From a candidate division Hyd24-12 bacterium UBA6080 (GTDB taxonomy: Bacteria; Fermentibacterota; Fermentibacteria; Fermentibacterales; JCC-6): 64,000 bases of DNA. Made by a program: the position numbers and the translations under genes. Below the pieces are notes generated by a model, which saw nothing but the letters and a program-made list of their open reading frames with translations, did not search any database and had not been told where the DNA came from. Numbering within the stretch: position 1 is the stretch's first letter; the number at the start of each line of letters is the position of its first letter. This document shows, one piece after another, positions 16,066 to 24,753 of the stretch. Where the stretch lies: the NCBI GenBank assembly GCA_002436025.1, contig DIXM01000009.1, positions 56,190 through 120,189 of the forward strand. Reading direction: 5' to 3'.

Positions 16066-18258
16066 TCAGAGCATGTGGAACGAAACCGTGAGACCCGCCA
16101 TGACAATGGAAACCATGCTCATCAGTTTGATCAGGATGTTGAGGCTGGGTCCGGAAGTGTCCTTGAAGGGGTCTCCCACCGTATCGCCGATGATGGTTGC
16201 CTTGTGTGCTTCAGAGCCCTTGCCGCCAAGGTTTCCCTCTTCCACATACTTTTTGGCGTTGTCCCAGGCTCCGCCCGAATTGGCCATGAAGATTGCAAGC
16301 ACGAAACCCGCTGCCAGCCCTCCGAAAAGCAGGCCCATGACGCCCCCGACCCCGAGGATCAGCCCGGTCAGGATCGGCACCACTATTGCCAGGGAGGCTG
16401 GAAGGACCATCTCCCTCTGCGCTCCACGGGTCGAGATCGCGACACATCTCGTGTAATCGGGTTCGTCGGTGCCCTCCATGATGCCGGGTTTTTCGGCAAA
16501 CTGCCTGCGGACCTCGTCGACCATGCTCCCCGCTGCTCGTCCGACCGCCTGCATCGTCAGGCCGCAGAACAGGAAGGCCATCATTGAGCCGATGAAGGCG
16601 CCGATGAGGACTATGGGGTTCATCAGGTGGATATGGTAGTGTGTCATCAGGTCCACAAGTGTGGCTGTGGCGACTTCGACAGAATGCCCCCCCACATCTA
16701 TTGCTTCAACACCCACACGCACCAGACCGACCTTTATCTCCTCGAGGTAGGAAGCAAGAAGGGCAAGCGCGGTGAGCGCCGCCGAACCAATGGCGAAGCC
16801 TTTACCGGTGGCGGCAGTTGTGTTCCCAAGGGCATCCAGGGCGTCGGTGCGCTCTCTGACCTCCTTCTCGAGCCCGGCCATTTCAGCGTTCCCGCCGGCG
16901 TTGTCGGCGATTGGGCCGTAGGCGTCAGTGGCAAGGGTTATGCCCAGGGTGGAGAGCATGCCAACAGCGGCGATGCCAATACCGTAGAGCCCCATGGAGA
17001 GATTGTCGAACTGGAAGCCGGAAGCGAAGAGAAATGACATGACGGTCCCAATGGAAACCATCAGCACGGGAACCGCCGTGGAGATCATGCCGGTGCCTAT
17101 CCCCGAGATTATGACCGTGGCAGCACCGGTCCTGGCCTGTGCGGCTATCGCCTGGGTGGGTTTGTAGGCGTGCGAGGTGTAGTACTCGGTTGATTTGCCT
17201 ATCACTATCCCCACGATCAGTCCCGTCACCAGTGAGCCCCACACTCCCCATGCGTTCGGGATGCCGAGAAGGTTCAGGACAACTGCTGATGCCGCAACGA
17301 TGAGAATGGAGCTTGCGTTCACACCCCTGCCCAGGGCCGCCAGCAGCTGCTTCTGATCCGCCCCTTCACGGGTGCGGACAAGCAGCATGCCTATCACGGA
17401 CAGCATGGTTCCTATTCCCGCAATGACAATGGGAGCTATGACGCTGTTCATCTGAACGGTGCCGCCTGCGGCGGAGAAAGCCGTTGCCCCAAGTGCTGCC
17501 GTTGCGAGGATTGCCCCGCAGTAAGACTCGTAAAGGTCGGCGCCCATGCCGGCCACATCACCCACGTTGTCACCAACGTTGTCGGCAATCGTGGCGGGAT
17601 TCCTGGGGTCGTCTTCGGGGATCCCCGCTTCAACTTTACCCACGAGGTCGGCGCCCACATCGGCGGCCTTTGTAAAAATCCCGCCCCCGACCCTGGCGAA
17701 AAGGGCCTGGGTCGACGCTCCCATGCCGAAGGTCAGCATCGTGGTCGTGATGATGATCAGTGAGGAGGACCCCCCTGATGCGGGGTAGAAGTGGTTCAGG
17801 ATCAGGAACCACGCCGAGATGTCCAGAAGGGCCAGCCCCACAACGACAAGCCCCATGACCGCTCCGCTTCTGAAAGCAAGGGTCAGGCCTTTGTTCAGGG
17901 AGTGCCGGGCGGCGTTTGCCGTTCGTGCCGAAGCCTGGGTGGCGGTCTTCATGCCGAAGAAACCGGCGAGACCCGAGAAGAAGCCTCCGGTGATGAACGC
18001 GAAGGGAACCCAGCCGTTCTGCACCTTGAGCACATAGGCCATAACCGCGAAAAGCACGGTCAGACAGAGAAAGACGATCAGGACTACCTTGTACTGCTGT
18101 TTCAGATAGGCCATTGCACCCTTGCGAACCGCAAGGGCAATGGAGGCCATCTTCGGTGTACCCTCACTCTGCCTCATCATGTCCTTGTAGAAGAGGAACG
18201 CCACAATGAGGGCAAGAACAGATCCGATCGGAGCTATCCAGAACCATGGTGTGAGCAT
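16066..18258 (-). CDS. hppA: membrane-bound pyrophosphatase, K+-dependent type (ion pump)
   Basis: Integral-membrane pyrophosphatase of 730 residues that hydrolyses PPi and pumps H+ or Na+. The substrate-site motif DDPRNPATIADNVGDNVGD and the late DAYGPIADNAGGNAE are intact. In GNTTAATGKGFAIG the position that decides K+ dependence is Ala, where K+-independent enzymes have Lys, so the K+-dependent class is predicted; Na+ versus H+ cannot be decided by eye. The ATG at 18258 has GGAGG 5 nt upstream and gives the family length; the longer open frame is rejected. It is convergent with the hybrid kinase, 13 nt apart. Confidence 0.95.
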   Translation of the reverse strand: MLTPWFWIAPIGSVLALIVAFLFYKDMMRQSEGTPKMASIALAVRKGAMAYLKQQYKVVLIVFLCLTVLFAVMAYVLKVQNGWVPFAFITGGFFSGLAGFFGMKTATQASARTANAARHSLNKGLTLAFRSGAVMGLVVVGLALLDISAWFLILNHFYPASGGSSSLIIITTTMLTFGMGASTQALFARVGGGIFTKAADVGADLVGKVEAGIPEDDPRNPATIADNVGDNVGDVAGMGADLYESYCGAILATAALGATAFSAAGGTVQMNSVIAPIVIAGIGTMLSVIGMLLVRTREGADQKQLLAALGRGVNASSILIVAASAVVLNLLGIPNAWGVWGSLVTGLIVGIVIGKSTEYYTSHAYKPTQAIAAQARTGAATVIISGIGTGMISTAVPVLMVSIGTVMSFLFASGFQFDNLSMGLYGIGIAAVGMLSTLGITLATDAYGPIADNAGGNAEMAGLEKEVRERTDALDALGNTTAATGKGFAIGSAALTALALLASYLEEIKVGLVRVGVEAIDVGGHSVEVATATLVDLMTHYHIHLMNPIVLIGAFIGSMMAFLFCGLTMQAVGRAAGSMVDEVRRQFAEKPGIMEGTDEPDYTRCVAISTRGAQREMVLPASLAIVVPILTGLILGVGGVMGLLFGGLAAGFVLAIFMANSGGAWDNAKKYVEEGNLGGKGSEAHKATIIGDTVGDPFKDTSGPSLNILIKLMSMVSIVMAGLTVSFHML

Positions 18259-18348
18259 TATATCCTCCGTTATCCCGATCGTGCTGAAAAACATGATCGA
18301 GTGAGTCGAAAGTTCCCGAAGAAGGATGGGTCGAAGAGTGGATTGGCA

Positions 18349-18376
18349 AACATAACTCCGCCCCATTGCAAGGCAA
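18349..18376 (-). promoter_or_regulatory. possible promoter of the pyrophosphatase gene
   Basis: On the - strand, TTGCCT (18376-18371), a 16-bp spacer and TATGTT (18354-18349), giving a leader of about 85 nt. The match to a sigma-70 type promoter is moderate. Confidence 0.3.
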
Positions 18377-18500
18377 GATGTGTCGGGCGCGGAGGGTGGC
18401 CGTGGATAACACCCTTGAGCCCATTGATTTTGATCCGATCCGCCACATAATTGCATGAGCAGATCGAGGGATGATCGTACACAGTGAGAGGGAGGGCGAA

Positions 18501-19607
18501 TTGGCAACCAAGTGTCCCGAGTGCGGCCATCTTTCCCCGGGTGATCCCCGGATATGCCCGGGCTGTGGCCGGGAAGCCCGAAGGTATGATCCTTCCAGGT
18601 GCGAGTTCTGCGGCTCCCGGGTTGCGTTCGGTTCCGAGTCGTGCGGAAACTGCGGGGCGCCTTTGCAACAGGGACCTGCAGTTCCGGAAACTGGCGGCGC
18701 TCCTGTTGTTTCATCCTCGACAACCGCTCTCAGGACCGGCTGCATCGTGGCCGTGGCTGTTCTTATCGCGCTGGTAGCGGGGTTGGTAATGTTTCTGTCC
18801 AGAAGTTCAAGAGTGTTTTCCCCGGAGGTCTCCAGCACCGAAACCATCGAAAAACTCGAGGAGGTCGTTGTCGACGCCTCCGTACCCGATTCCATCCACA
18901 CGGGGTACATCGAGGAGGACCGCAACACGGTGGAGATCATCTGGCCCAGGGTTCTCACCGACCTGCCGGACAGTTGCTACTACCCCAGCCCCTACGATCC
19001 CTGCGCCGCTTTCCGGTTCAGGGTCGAGGATCGCAGGGCGCTTGTGAAACTTGAAGCCTCTGCACCCATCGACCTTGTGATGACCCTGCTGCGCGAGGAT
19101 GAGACGGGTCTTTCATATGCTGACTGGAACGAGGACGGCCCCTCCGGCTCCGACCCCATGATCGTGACGCCCCTTTCCGAGGGCACTTACGTAGCTCTGG
19201 TAACGTGCCTGGGAGGGTGGGAGTACGGCAGGGTTCGCTTCCTGTGGTCGGTGGTGATGGAGGAGATTCCCCTGGTTACAGGCGACACCACCTTCACTGT
19301 GAGTTTGAGCAGCACCAACCCAATGGCCTGTTTCGACATCGATGTTCAAAGGGGACGTACATACTCCATCAGAACGATTTCCCGGTCTCAGAACATGGAT
19401 GCGTTCGTTGAGCTCACCACCGAGGGAGGTTCGGTGCTGAGCGACGACGACAGCGGCAGGAACGACAACTGCTGGGGCGATGCTTGCCTTTCCTTCACCG
19501 CCGGACCCCTCCAGGAAGGCAGGGCCTTCGTGGTCGTGAGGCCTTACAGCACCATGAGTCCGTCCTACAGCGACATGGATGTTGTCTTCACTGTAGGGAG
19601 CCCTTGA
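18501..19607 (+). CDS. double zinc-ribbon, single-pass membrane protein with PPC-like extracytoplasmic domain
   Basis: A 368-residue protein with an unusual build. Two or three zinc ribbons at the cytoplasmic N-terminus (CPECGH, CPGCGR, CEFCGS, CGNCGA) are followed by one transmembrane helix (IVAVAVLIALVAGLVMFL, about residue 85). The outer part of about 250 residues ends in repeats resembling bacterial pre-peptidase C-terminal (PPC) domains (VSLSSTNPMACFDIDVQRGRT). Function unknown. The TTG start at 18501 is preceded by GGAGGG 4 nt away; an ATG at 18471 would add 10 residues. Confidence 0.6.
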   Translation: MATKCPECGHLSPGDPRICPGCGREARRYDPSRCEFCGSRVAFGSESCGNCGAPLQQGPAVPETGGAPVVSSSTTALRTGCIVAVAVLIALVAGLVMFLSRSSRVFSPEVSSTETIEKLEEVVVDASVPDSIHTGYIEEDRNTVEIIWPRVLTDLPDSCYYPSPYDPCAAFRFRVEDRRALVKLEASAPIDLVMTLLREDETGLSYADWNEDGPSGSDPMIVTPLSEGTYVALVTCLGGWEYGRVRFLWSVVMEEIPLVTGDTTFTVSLSSTNPMACFDIDVQRGRTYSIRTISRSQNMDAFVELTTEGGSVLSDDDSGRNDNCWGDACLSFTAGPLQEGRAFVVVRPYSTMSPSYSDMDVVFTVGSP

Positions 19608-19646
19608 GCAAGGGCGTGTTATGCTCTTCTCACAAGCCCCGATTCC

Positions 19647-19675
19647 TTGACGGGTGTACGCCGGGGCGCTATGCT
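19647..19675 (+). promoter_or_regulatory. sigma-70-like promoter
   Basis: TTGACG, a 17-bp spacer and TATGCT, about 47 nt before the next start codon. It belongs to the unknown protein gene at 19729. Confidence 0.5.
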
Positions 19676-19728
19676 CAATTTTGGAAAGAGTGCGATCGTA
19701 CCGCAAAGCGGACGCAAAGGAGTGACCC

Positions 19729-20559
19729 ATGCCTGAAGTAAATCTCGTTCTTTCGATTCCGCAGGGGCTGATAACGGCCACTTCACTGGGGATAGGCGGG
19801 CTCGCCCGACACAGCAGCCCCGGTTCCGGCAAACATTTCAAGGGTCGCAAGTTGTTCGTCGATCTGACCCTGAAGGATGGAAGCCCCGACTTCGAGTATC
19901 TCGACGAGGGCAACTGGAGGAACACCAGGGGCGACACTGTCAACGCTCTGAGAGCCGCCGGGGAAGGCAAGCGCACCAAGACGGCCCTCTCCAACAACGC
20001 CTTTTCCTGCACCCCGATCAAGGCATACAGAAGCATTTATCTGGTCAAGACCGCCGGTGAAGTCATGGAGATGGAACCCCAGGGGCAGATCCATGTCTTC
20101 AAATCCAGGGACTGCCACGAGGAGATGTCCCCCGACCAGGTGGCCGAAGCCGCCGGTATTCCTTTCCAGCCCCGTCAGGGAGTTCACCTGTACCTTGTGA
20201 TGTGCCCCATCCAGCTGATCCTTCTGTCCAACCTCACGCCGGTCGAGTACGCATGGTACGCCACGCACCGGCCGGGAAAGGTCTTCCGCCAGGTGATCTT
20301 CACCGAGCTGCATGACGAGCAGTTCCAGTTCGCCGCGCAGAGCCGCTTCGAGGACGCCAGGCAGGAACTCGAGACCCAGCCCGACAAGAAGACGAAGACC
20401 ATCGTTTCCGACAACTGCATCAACGATGTCCTCTTCAACACCTGGCTTGGATACGGGAAGAACACCGAGGGCGGGATCTACGCGGCCGATCAGACACACA
20501 TCGATCTCTGGCGTTTCCCGTCAGTGATCCCTGTGAACTGGGACAGGGCGATCGGCTGA
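19729..20559 (+). CDS. conserved-looking protein of unknown function
   Basis: I do not recognise this 276-residue protein. It has no signal peptide or membrane helix and is probably cytoplasmic. Visible features are a Gly-rich N-terminal stretch (SLGIGGLARHSSPGSG), a central HVFKSRDCHEEMS, a hydrophobic strand VHLYLVMCPIQLILLSNL and an acidic-aromatic C-terminus. The composition is even and codon use is like the neighbours. It has its own promoter, a GGAG ribosome site before ATG and no obvious operon partner. Confidence 0.7.
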   Translation: MPEVNLVLSIPQGLITATSLGIGGLARHSSPGSGKHFKGRKLFVDLTLKDGSPDFEYLDEGNWRNTRGDTVNALRAAGEGKRTKTALSNNAFSCTPIKAYRSIYLVKTAGEVMEMEPQGQIHVFKSRDCHEEMSPDQVAEAAGIPFQPRQGVHLYLVMCPIQLILLSNLTPVEYAWYATHRPGKVFRQVIFTELHDEQFQFAAQSRFEDARQELETQPDKKTKTIVSDNCINDVLFNTWLGYGKNTEGGIYAADQTHIDLWRFPSVIPVNWDRAIG

Positions 20560-20653
20560 CAGACCACTTCCAGGAACGGACTGAACCCAACCGCCAAACA
20601 GCCAACTGCGGCGGCCAAAATGATTTCCAAACAATGCCTTTTTAAGGATGAAA

Positions 20654-21847
20654 ATGAAAAAGAACGCAGGGTTTGACACAATTCTCGTGCACGGCGGCCA
20701 GAAGCCCGACGCCCTCATGGCGGTCAACCCGCCGATCTACCAGACGTCAACCTTCGCCTTCCGGAACGCGCAGGACGGGGCGGACTGCTTTTCCGGTGAG
20801 AGCGACGGGTTCATCTATACACGCCTTGGAAACCCCACGATCAGGGTGCTGGAAGACGCCGTGGCAGCCCTGGAGGGCGGATTCGGCGGCATTGCGGTTG
20901 CCAGCGGCATGGCAGCGGTGACAACGGTTTACATGACATTCCTTGGTGCGGGAGACCACATAGTCTCCACCGATGCAGTCTACGGCGCTTCCAGGGGCGT
21001 GCTCGAGAAGCAGTTCGTACGCTTCGGCGTGGAGTCGACCTTCGTGGATACGAGCCGTACCGAACTGATCGAGGCGGCCATCCGCCCCAACACAAAGCTT
21101 CTTTTCATCGAGACCCCCGCCAACCCCACCATTTCCATCACGGACATCGAGGCGTGCGCGGTTATCGCCCGCAGGCACGGTATACGCCTCGTGGTGGACA
21201 ACACTTTCTGCTCGCCCTATCTGCAGAGGCCCTTAGAACTTGGCGCGGATGTGGTGCTTCACTCTGTCACGAAATTCATCAACGGTCATGCCGATGTTGT
21301 GGGCGGCATCATCGTGGCAAAGACAGAAGCCGACCACAGGAACATGTACACCGTGATGACCAGCATGGGCCCCAACATGGACCCTCATCAGGCATTCCTG
21401 GTCATCCGCGGTCTGAAGACGCTTGCCTTAAGGATCGAGCGCGCCCAGGCCAACGCCATGCTCATTGCGAAGCACCTCGAAGCCCATCCCGCAGTCGCCT
21501 GGGTCAGGTTCCCCGGGTTGCCCTCACATCCCCAGCACATGCTGGCCAGGCGACAGCAGAAAGGCCCCGGGGCAATGATCTCCTTCGGCCTCAAGGGGGG
21601 GCTCGAAGCGGGAAGGGTCCTGATGGACAATGTGGAGCTCGCGGTCCTCGCGGTGTCACTGGGCGGTGTGGAGACGCTGATCCAGCACCCCGCCTCCATG
21701 ACCCACGCAAAGGTGTCCCCCGAGGCCAAACTGAAGGCGGGGATAACCGACGACCTCGTGCGGTATTCCGTTGGCATCGAAGATGTGAACGACCTGATGG
21801 CCGACCTCGACCAGGCCCTGGCCAGGATAGACCAGCCCCTCGGCTGA
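20654..21847 (+). CDS. PLP-dependent Cys/Met metabolism lyase (methionine gamma-lyase/cystathionine gamma-lyase-like)
   Basis: Fold-type I PLP enzyme of 397 residues acting on sulfur amino acids. YTRLGNPT carries the Tyr/Arg that hold the cofactor phosphate of the neighbouring subunit, and SVTKFINGHADVVGG holds the PLP lysine. The region DAVYGASRG lacks the active-site Cys of Pseudomonas methionine gamma-lyase, so it may be a cystathionine or homocysteine-type lyase. The ATG at 20654 is chosen because AAGGA lies 5 nt upstream; another ATG is 6 nt earlier. rlmI follows after 3 nt. Release of sulfide or thiols would fit the sulfur genes downstream. Confidence 0.85.
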   Translation: MKKNAGFDTILVHGGQKPDALMAVNPPIYQTSTFAFRNAQDGADCFSGESDGFIYTRLGNPTIRVLEDAVAALEGGFGGIAVASGMAAVTTVYMTFLGAGDHIVSTDAVYGASRGVLEKQFVRFGVESTFVDTSRTELIEAAIRPNTKLLFIETPANPTISITDIEACAVIARRHGIRLVVDNTFCSPYLQRPLELGADVVLHSVTKFINGHADVVGGIIVAKTEADHRNMYTVMTSMGPNMDPHQAFLVIRGLKTLALRIERAQANAMLIAKHLEAHPAVAWVRFPGLPSHPQHMLARRQQKGPGAMISFGLKGGLEAGRVLMDNVELAVLAVSLGGVETLIQHPASMTHAKVSPEAKLKAGITDDLVRYSVGIEDVNDLMADLDQALARIDQPLG

Positions 21848-21850
21848 CCC

Positions 21851-23026
21851 ATGCACAAACCGGTCGTTCTTAAAAAGGGAAGGGAAACCCCGGTAAGGGC
21901 CGGGCATCCCTGGGTGTTCTCCCAGGGCATCGAGAGTGAGACCTTGTTCACGCCCGGCGAGCCCGTGAGCGTTCTTTCCTTCGATGGGGCTTTCATGGGC
22001 ACGGGCATCATCAACCCCCGCTCGGACATTCGCGTTCGAATGATTGACAGCTCCGACGTCACCCCCGACACGGCGTACTTTCAGGATCGTCTCTCCCGCC
22101 TTCTCGCTTACAAGAGAACACTGCTTTCTGCGGACAGCACAGGATTTCGGCTGGTGAACGCCGACGCCGACAGGATACCCGGACTCATAGTGGACATCTA
22201 CGGTCCCTGCCTTGTCGTGCAGTTTCACGCGGTGAGCGCCGAAGCCTTTCGGAAGCCCATCCTCGAAGCCCTCGAGAAAGTGGTGAGCCCCGATGTCATT
22301 GTTGAGCGCTCCGACCTCGAGGTCAGGAAGCGCGAGGGCCTTGAGCCCATTCCGGCCCGAATTCTGAAGGGCAGCCTCAACGGTTTCCCCAGGTTCACCG
22401 AGAACGGTCTTGTGTTCTTTGCTGATGTCATGCAGGGTCAGAAAACGGGTTTCTTCCTCGACCAGCGCATCGCGCGGGAGGTGCTGGGACGGTATGCAAA
22501 GGGAAAAACCCTCCTGAACCTGTTCTCCTACTCCGGTGCGTTTGGCGTGTACGGTGCGAGGCACGGCGCCATCCGTGTCGTGAATGTGGATATCTCCGAA
22601 AGGGCGCAGGAGGTTGCCCGGGACAACTTCAGTGTGAACGGCTTCAAGGGTTCGGGAATCGAGTTCGCAACGACCGATGCCTTCGAGTACCTTTACAACT
22701 CCCGGGAAAGTTTCGATTTGGTGGTCTGCGACCCGCCGGCCTTTGCCAAGACCCAGCGCGCGATTGAAAAGGCCCTGAAGGCGTACACCTCCCTCAACGC
22801 CCAGTGCATCGCGAAACTGTCAGAAAGCGGTGTTCTGCTCACATCCTCGTGTTCGGGACGGATCACCATGGATGATTTCCGGCATACGCTCAGGGTGGCG
22901 GCTTACCAGTCACGCCGAAGGCTGCACATCCTTCACGAATTCTCCCACGCGCCGGACCATACCGACGCCCTCTCCTTCCCCGAGGGAAGGTACCTGAAGA
23001 CCATCGTGCTCAGGGCGCTGGACTGA
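21851..23026 (+). CDS. rlmI: class I rRNA methyltransferase, RlmI/RlmK family
   Basis: A 391-residue SAM-dependent methyltransferase of the family that makes m5C in 23S rRNA. A PUA-type N-terminal domain (RAGHPWVFSQGI) precedes a middle domain and the Rossmann core. The SAM motif is LNLFSYSGAFGVYGA, motif IV is CDPPAFAKTQ and the catalytic cysteine region is TSSCSG. It follows the lyase gene by 3 nt, probably only sharing transcription. Confidence 0.88.
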   Translation: MHKPVVLKKGRETPVRAGHPWVFSQGIESETLFTPGEPVSVLSFDGAFMGTGIINPRSDIRVRMIDSSDVTPDTAYFQDRLSRLLAYKRTLLSADSTGFRLVNADADRIPGLIVDIYGPCLVVQFHAVSAEAFRKPILEALEKVVSPDVIVERSDLEVRKREGLEPIPARILKGSLNGFPRFTENGLVFFADVMQGQKTGFFLDQRIAREVLGRYAKGKTLLNLFSYSGAFGVYGARHGAIRVVNVDISERAQEVARDNFSVNGFKGSGIEFATTDAFEYLYNSRESFDLVVCDPPAFAKTQRAIEKALKAYTSLNAQCIAKLSESGVLLTSSCSGRITMDDFRHTLRVAAYQSRRRLHILHEFSHAPDHTDALSFPEGRYLKTIVLRALD

Positions 23027-23070
23027 CACCACCGCCCTGGCCCGACCTTCCCGCAGCAGACAGGTTCGCA

Positions 23071-23099
23071 TTGACTTGTTTGGGATTTGTGCGTAGTGT
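23071..23099 (+). promoter_or_regulatory. upstream sigma-70-like promoter candidate
   Basis: TTGACT, a 17-bp spacer and TAGTGT. It is a weaker alternative to the promoter 64 bp further downstream. Confidence 0.3.
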
Positions 23100-23139
23100 C
23101 CTGCCAAACAAAGATTTGCTTCAGGAAAGGTTTCAAGAA

Positions 23140-23168
23140 TTGCAACCGGACCGGGAAGTATTTATATT
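23140..23168 (+). promoter_or_regulatory. promoter of the desulfurase-like/dsrC genes
   Basis: TTGCAA (23140-23145), a 17-bp spacer and TATATT (23163-23168), followed by an AT-rich leader of about 45 nt. A purine-rich GGGAAGGAAA lies just before the start codon at 23222. The 195-bp intergenic stretch shows no other gene. Confidence 0.5.
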
Positions 23169-23221
23169 CTATTAGCATATAAGAAGATACGAATTAAGAG
23201 TGAAGCAGGGAAGGAAATCAA

Positions 23222-24382
23222 ATGGACGGTCTGATCTATCTGGACAACTCAGCGACATCTTTTCCGAAACCCCAGGTAGTCTACGATTTCATGAAGGAGT
23301 TCTACCAGTCCCACGGAGTCAGTCCGGGACGCTCCGGGTTCGACAAGGCCCTCGAGGCCGAAGAGGTGGTTCACTCCACCCGCAAACTCCTGACCGAGCT
23401 GTTCAACGGCACTGACCCCAACCGCCTCACCTTCAGCTACAACGCCACAGACTCGCTGAACAGGATAATCCAGGGGATGGTCTCGAAGGGCGACCACGTC
23501 ATAACGACCAACCTCGAGCACAACTCGGTGCTCCGCCCGCTTTATCACAGGAAGCACGAAGGCGACATCGACGTCACCTACATTCCCTTCGACAGCAGGG
23601 GCTACATCGACCCCGACGACGTGAAAAGGGCCTTCCGGAAGAACACCCGGCTCGTGATAGTCAACCATTCGTCCAACATCATCGGCACGGTTCAGCCCGT
23701 GGCGGAGATAGGCAGATACTGCAGGGAGGCCGGCGTCTATTTCGCGGTCGACGCCAGCCAGAGCGCGGGTGCCGTTCCCATAGACGTAAAGGCCATGAAC
23801 ATCGACCTTCTGGCCTTCACCGGGCACAAATGCCTCATGGGGCCCACCGGCATCGGCGGGTCCTACGTGGGAGAGAACGTTCCCATAAAGTGCACCATCT
23901 TCGGCGGAACCGGCGTGAGGTCGGCCCACCCGTTCCATCTTGACGAGTTCCCCTACCGCATGGAGGCGGGAACCCTGAACACCGTAGGTGTCGCGGGGCT
24001 CTTCGCGGGGGTGAAATGGGTGCTCAGCGAGGGCATGGACAACATCCATTCACATGAGATGCGTCTGTGGGACAAACTTCGCAGGGGTGTGCAGGCCATC
24101 GACGGGGTCACCACCTACTGCGCCGACGACACAGAGAACCAGAACCCCGTGCTCAGCCTCAACATAGACGGATGGCTGGCGGGAGACGCGGGAACGATGC
24201 TGGACGTAGATCACAACATAGCCACCCGCACGGGGTTGCAGTGCGCGCCACTGGTGCATGTCCAGCTGGGGACCGACAAACTTCACGGCACAGTGCGGTT
24301 CAGTGCCGGCCCCTTCAACACCGAAGCGGAGATAGACACCTCGATCGAAGCGGTTCGCGAGATCGCTTCAATGAAGAAGTAG
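23222..24382 (+). CDS. class V aminotransferase, cysteine desulfurase-like
   Basis: PLP enzyme of 386 residues in the cysteine desulfurase superfamily, which takes sulfur from cysteine as a protein persulfide. YLDNSATSFPKP opens it, FTGHKCLMGP holds the PLP lysine and RTGLQCAPLVH carries the likely persulfide cysteine. The short loop resembles the variant family often found in anaerobes beside sulfur genes, not NifS/IscS of cluster assembly. dsrC starts 37 nt after its stop, which suggests that the persulfide is delivered to DsrC. That is inferred from position. Confidence 0.85.
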   Translation: MDGLIYLDNSATSFPKPQVVYDFMKEFYQSHGVSPGRSGFDKALEAEEVVHSTRKLLTELFNGTDPNRLTFSYNATDSLNRIIQGMVSKGDHVITTNLEHNSVLRPLYHRKHEGDIDVTYIPFDSRGYIDPDDVKRAFRKNTRLVIVNHSSNIIGTVQPVAEIGRYCREAGVYFAVDASQSAGAVPIDVKAMNIDLLAFTGHKCLMGPTGIGGSYVGENVPIKCTIFGGTGVRSAHPFHLDEFPYRMEAGTLNTVGVAGLFAGVKWVLSEGMDNIHSHEMRLWDKLRRGVQAIDGVTTYCADDTENQNPVLSLNIDGWLAGDAGTMLDVDHNIATRTGLQCAPLVHVQLGTDKLHGTVRFSAGPFNTEAEIDTSIEAVREIASMKK

Positions 24383-24419
24383 CCCGGTCTCAACGGGGCA
24401 CAAACAGAGGGACAGGTCG

Positions 24420-24737
24420 ATGGACATTGTAAGGGTGAACGACAGGGAACTTCATGTGGACGGCGACGGATTCCTGCAGGAACCGGAACTCTGGGATGAA
24501 GCGGTCGCGGTCGAGTTCGCAAGGCTCGACGGCACCGGTGAACTCGGCCCCAAGCACTGGGAGTTGATCACGTACATCCGTGCGTTCTGGAAGGATTCGG
24601 ACATGGCGCCCACAGTCAGGAGCCTTTGCAAGGAAAGCGGGCTCAAACTGAAGGAACTGTACGAGCTCTTTCCCAAGGGTCCCGCCAGGGGAGCATGCAA
24701 GATCGCCGGTCTGCCCAAACCTGACGGTTGCGTGTAA
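24420..24737 (+). CDS. dsrC: DsrC-family sulfur carrier with both conserved cysteines
   Basis: A 105-residue DsrC/TusE-type protein. The C-terminal arm reads CKIAGLPKPDGCV, so both Cys 93 and the penultimate Cys 104 are present. True DsrC proteins use this pair to form a trisulfide or intramolecular disulfide, whereas TusE-type tRNA thiolation proteins keep only the last one. No dsrAB sulfite reductase is in the window. The gene follows a desulfurase-like protein and faces an hdr/flx operon, so the disulfide form is a likely Hdr substrate. GAGGG lies before the ATG. Confidence 0.92.
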   Translation: MDIVRVNDRELHVDGDGFLQEPELWDEAVAVEFARLDGTGELGPKHWELITYIRAFWKDSDMAPTVRSLCKESGLKLKELYELFPKGPARGACKIAGLPKPDGCV

Positions 24738-24753
24738 GAAGAAGGGGTGGGTC

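Noticed and set aside
16066..18723. 885-residue version of the pyrophosphatase
   Set aside because: The extra 155 residues have random composition; GGAGG before the ATG at 18258 gives the family length.
24420..24737. TusE-type tRNA thiolation protein
   Set aside because: Both Cys of the DsrC arm are present, and no tusBCD or mnmA is next to it.
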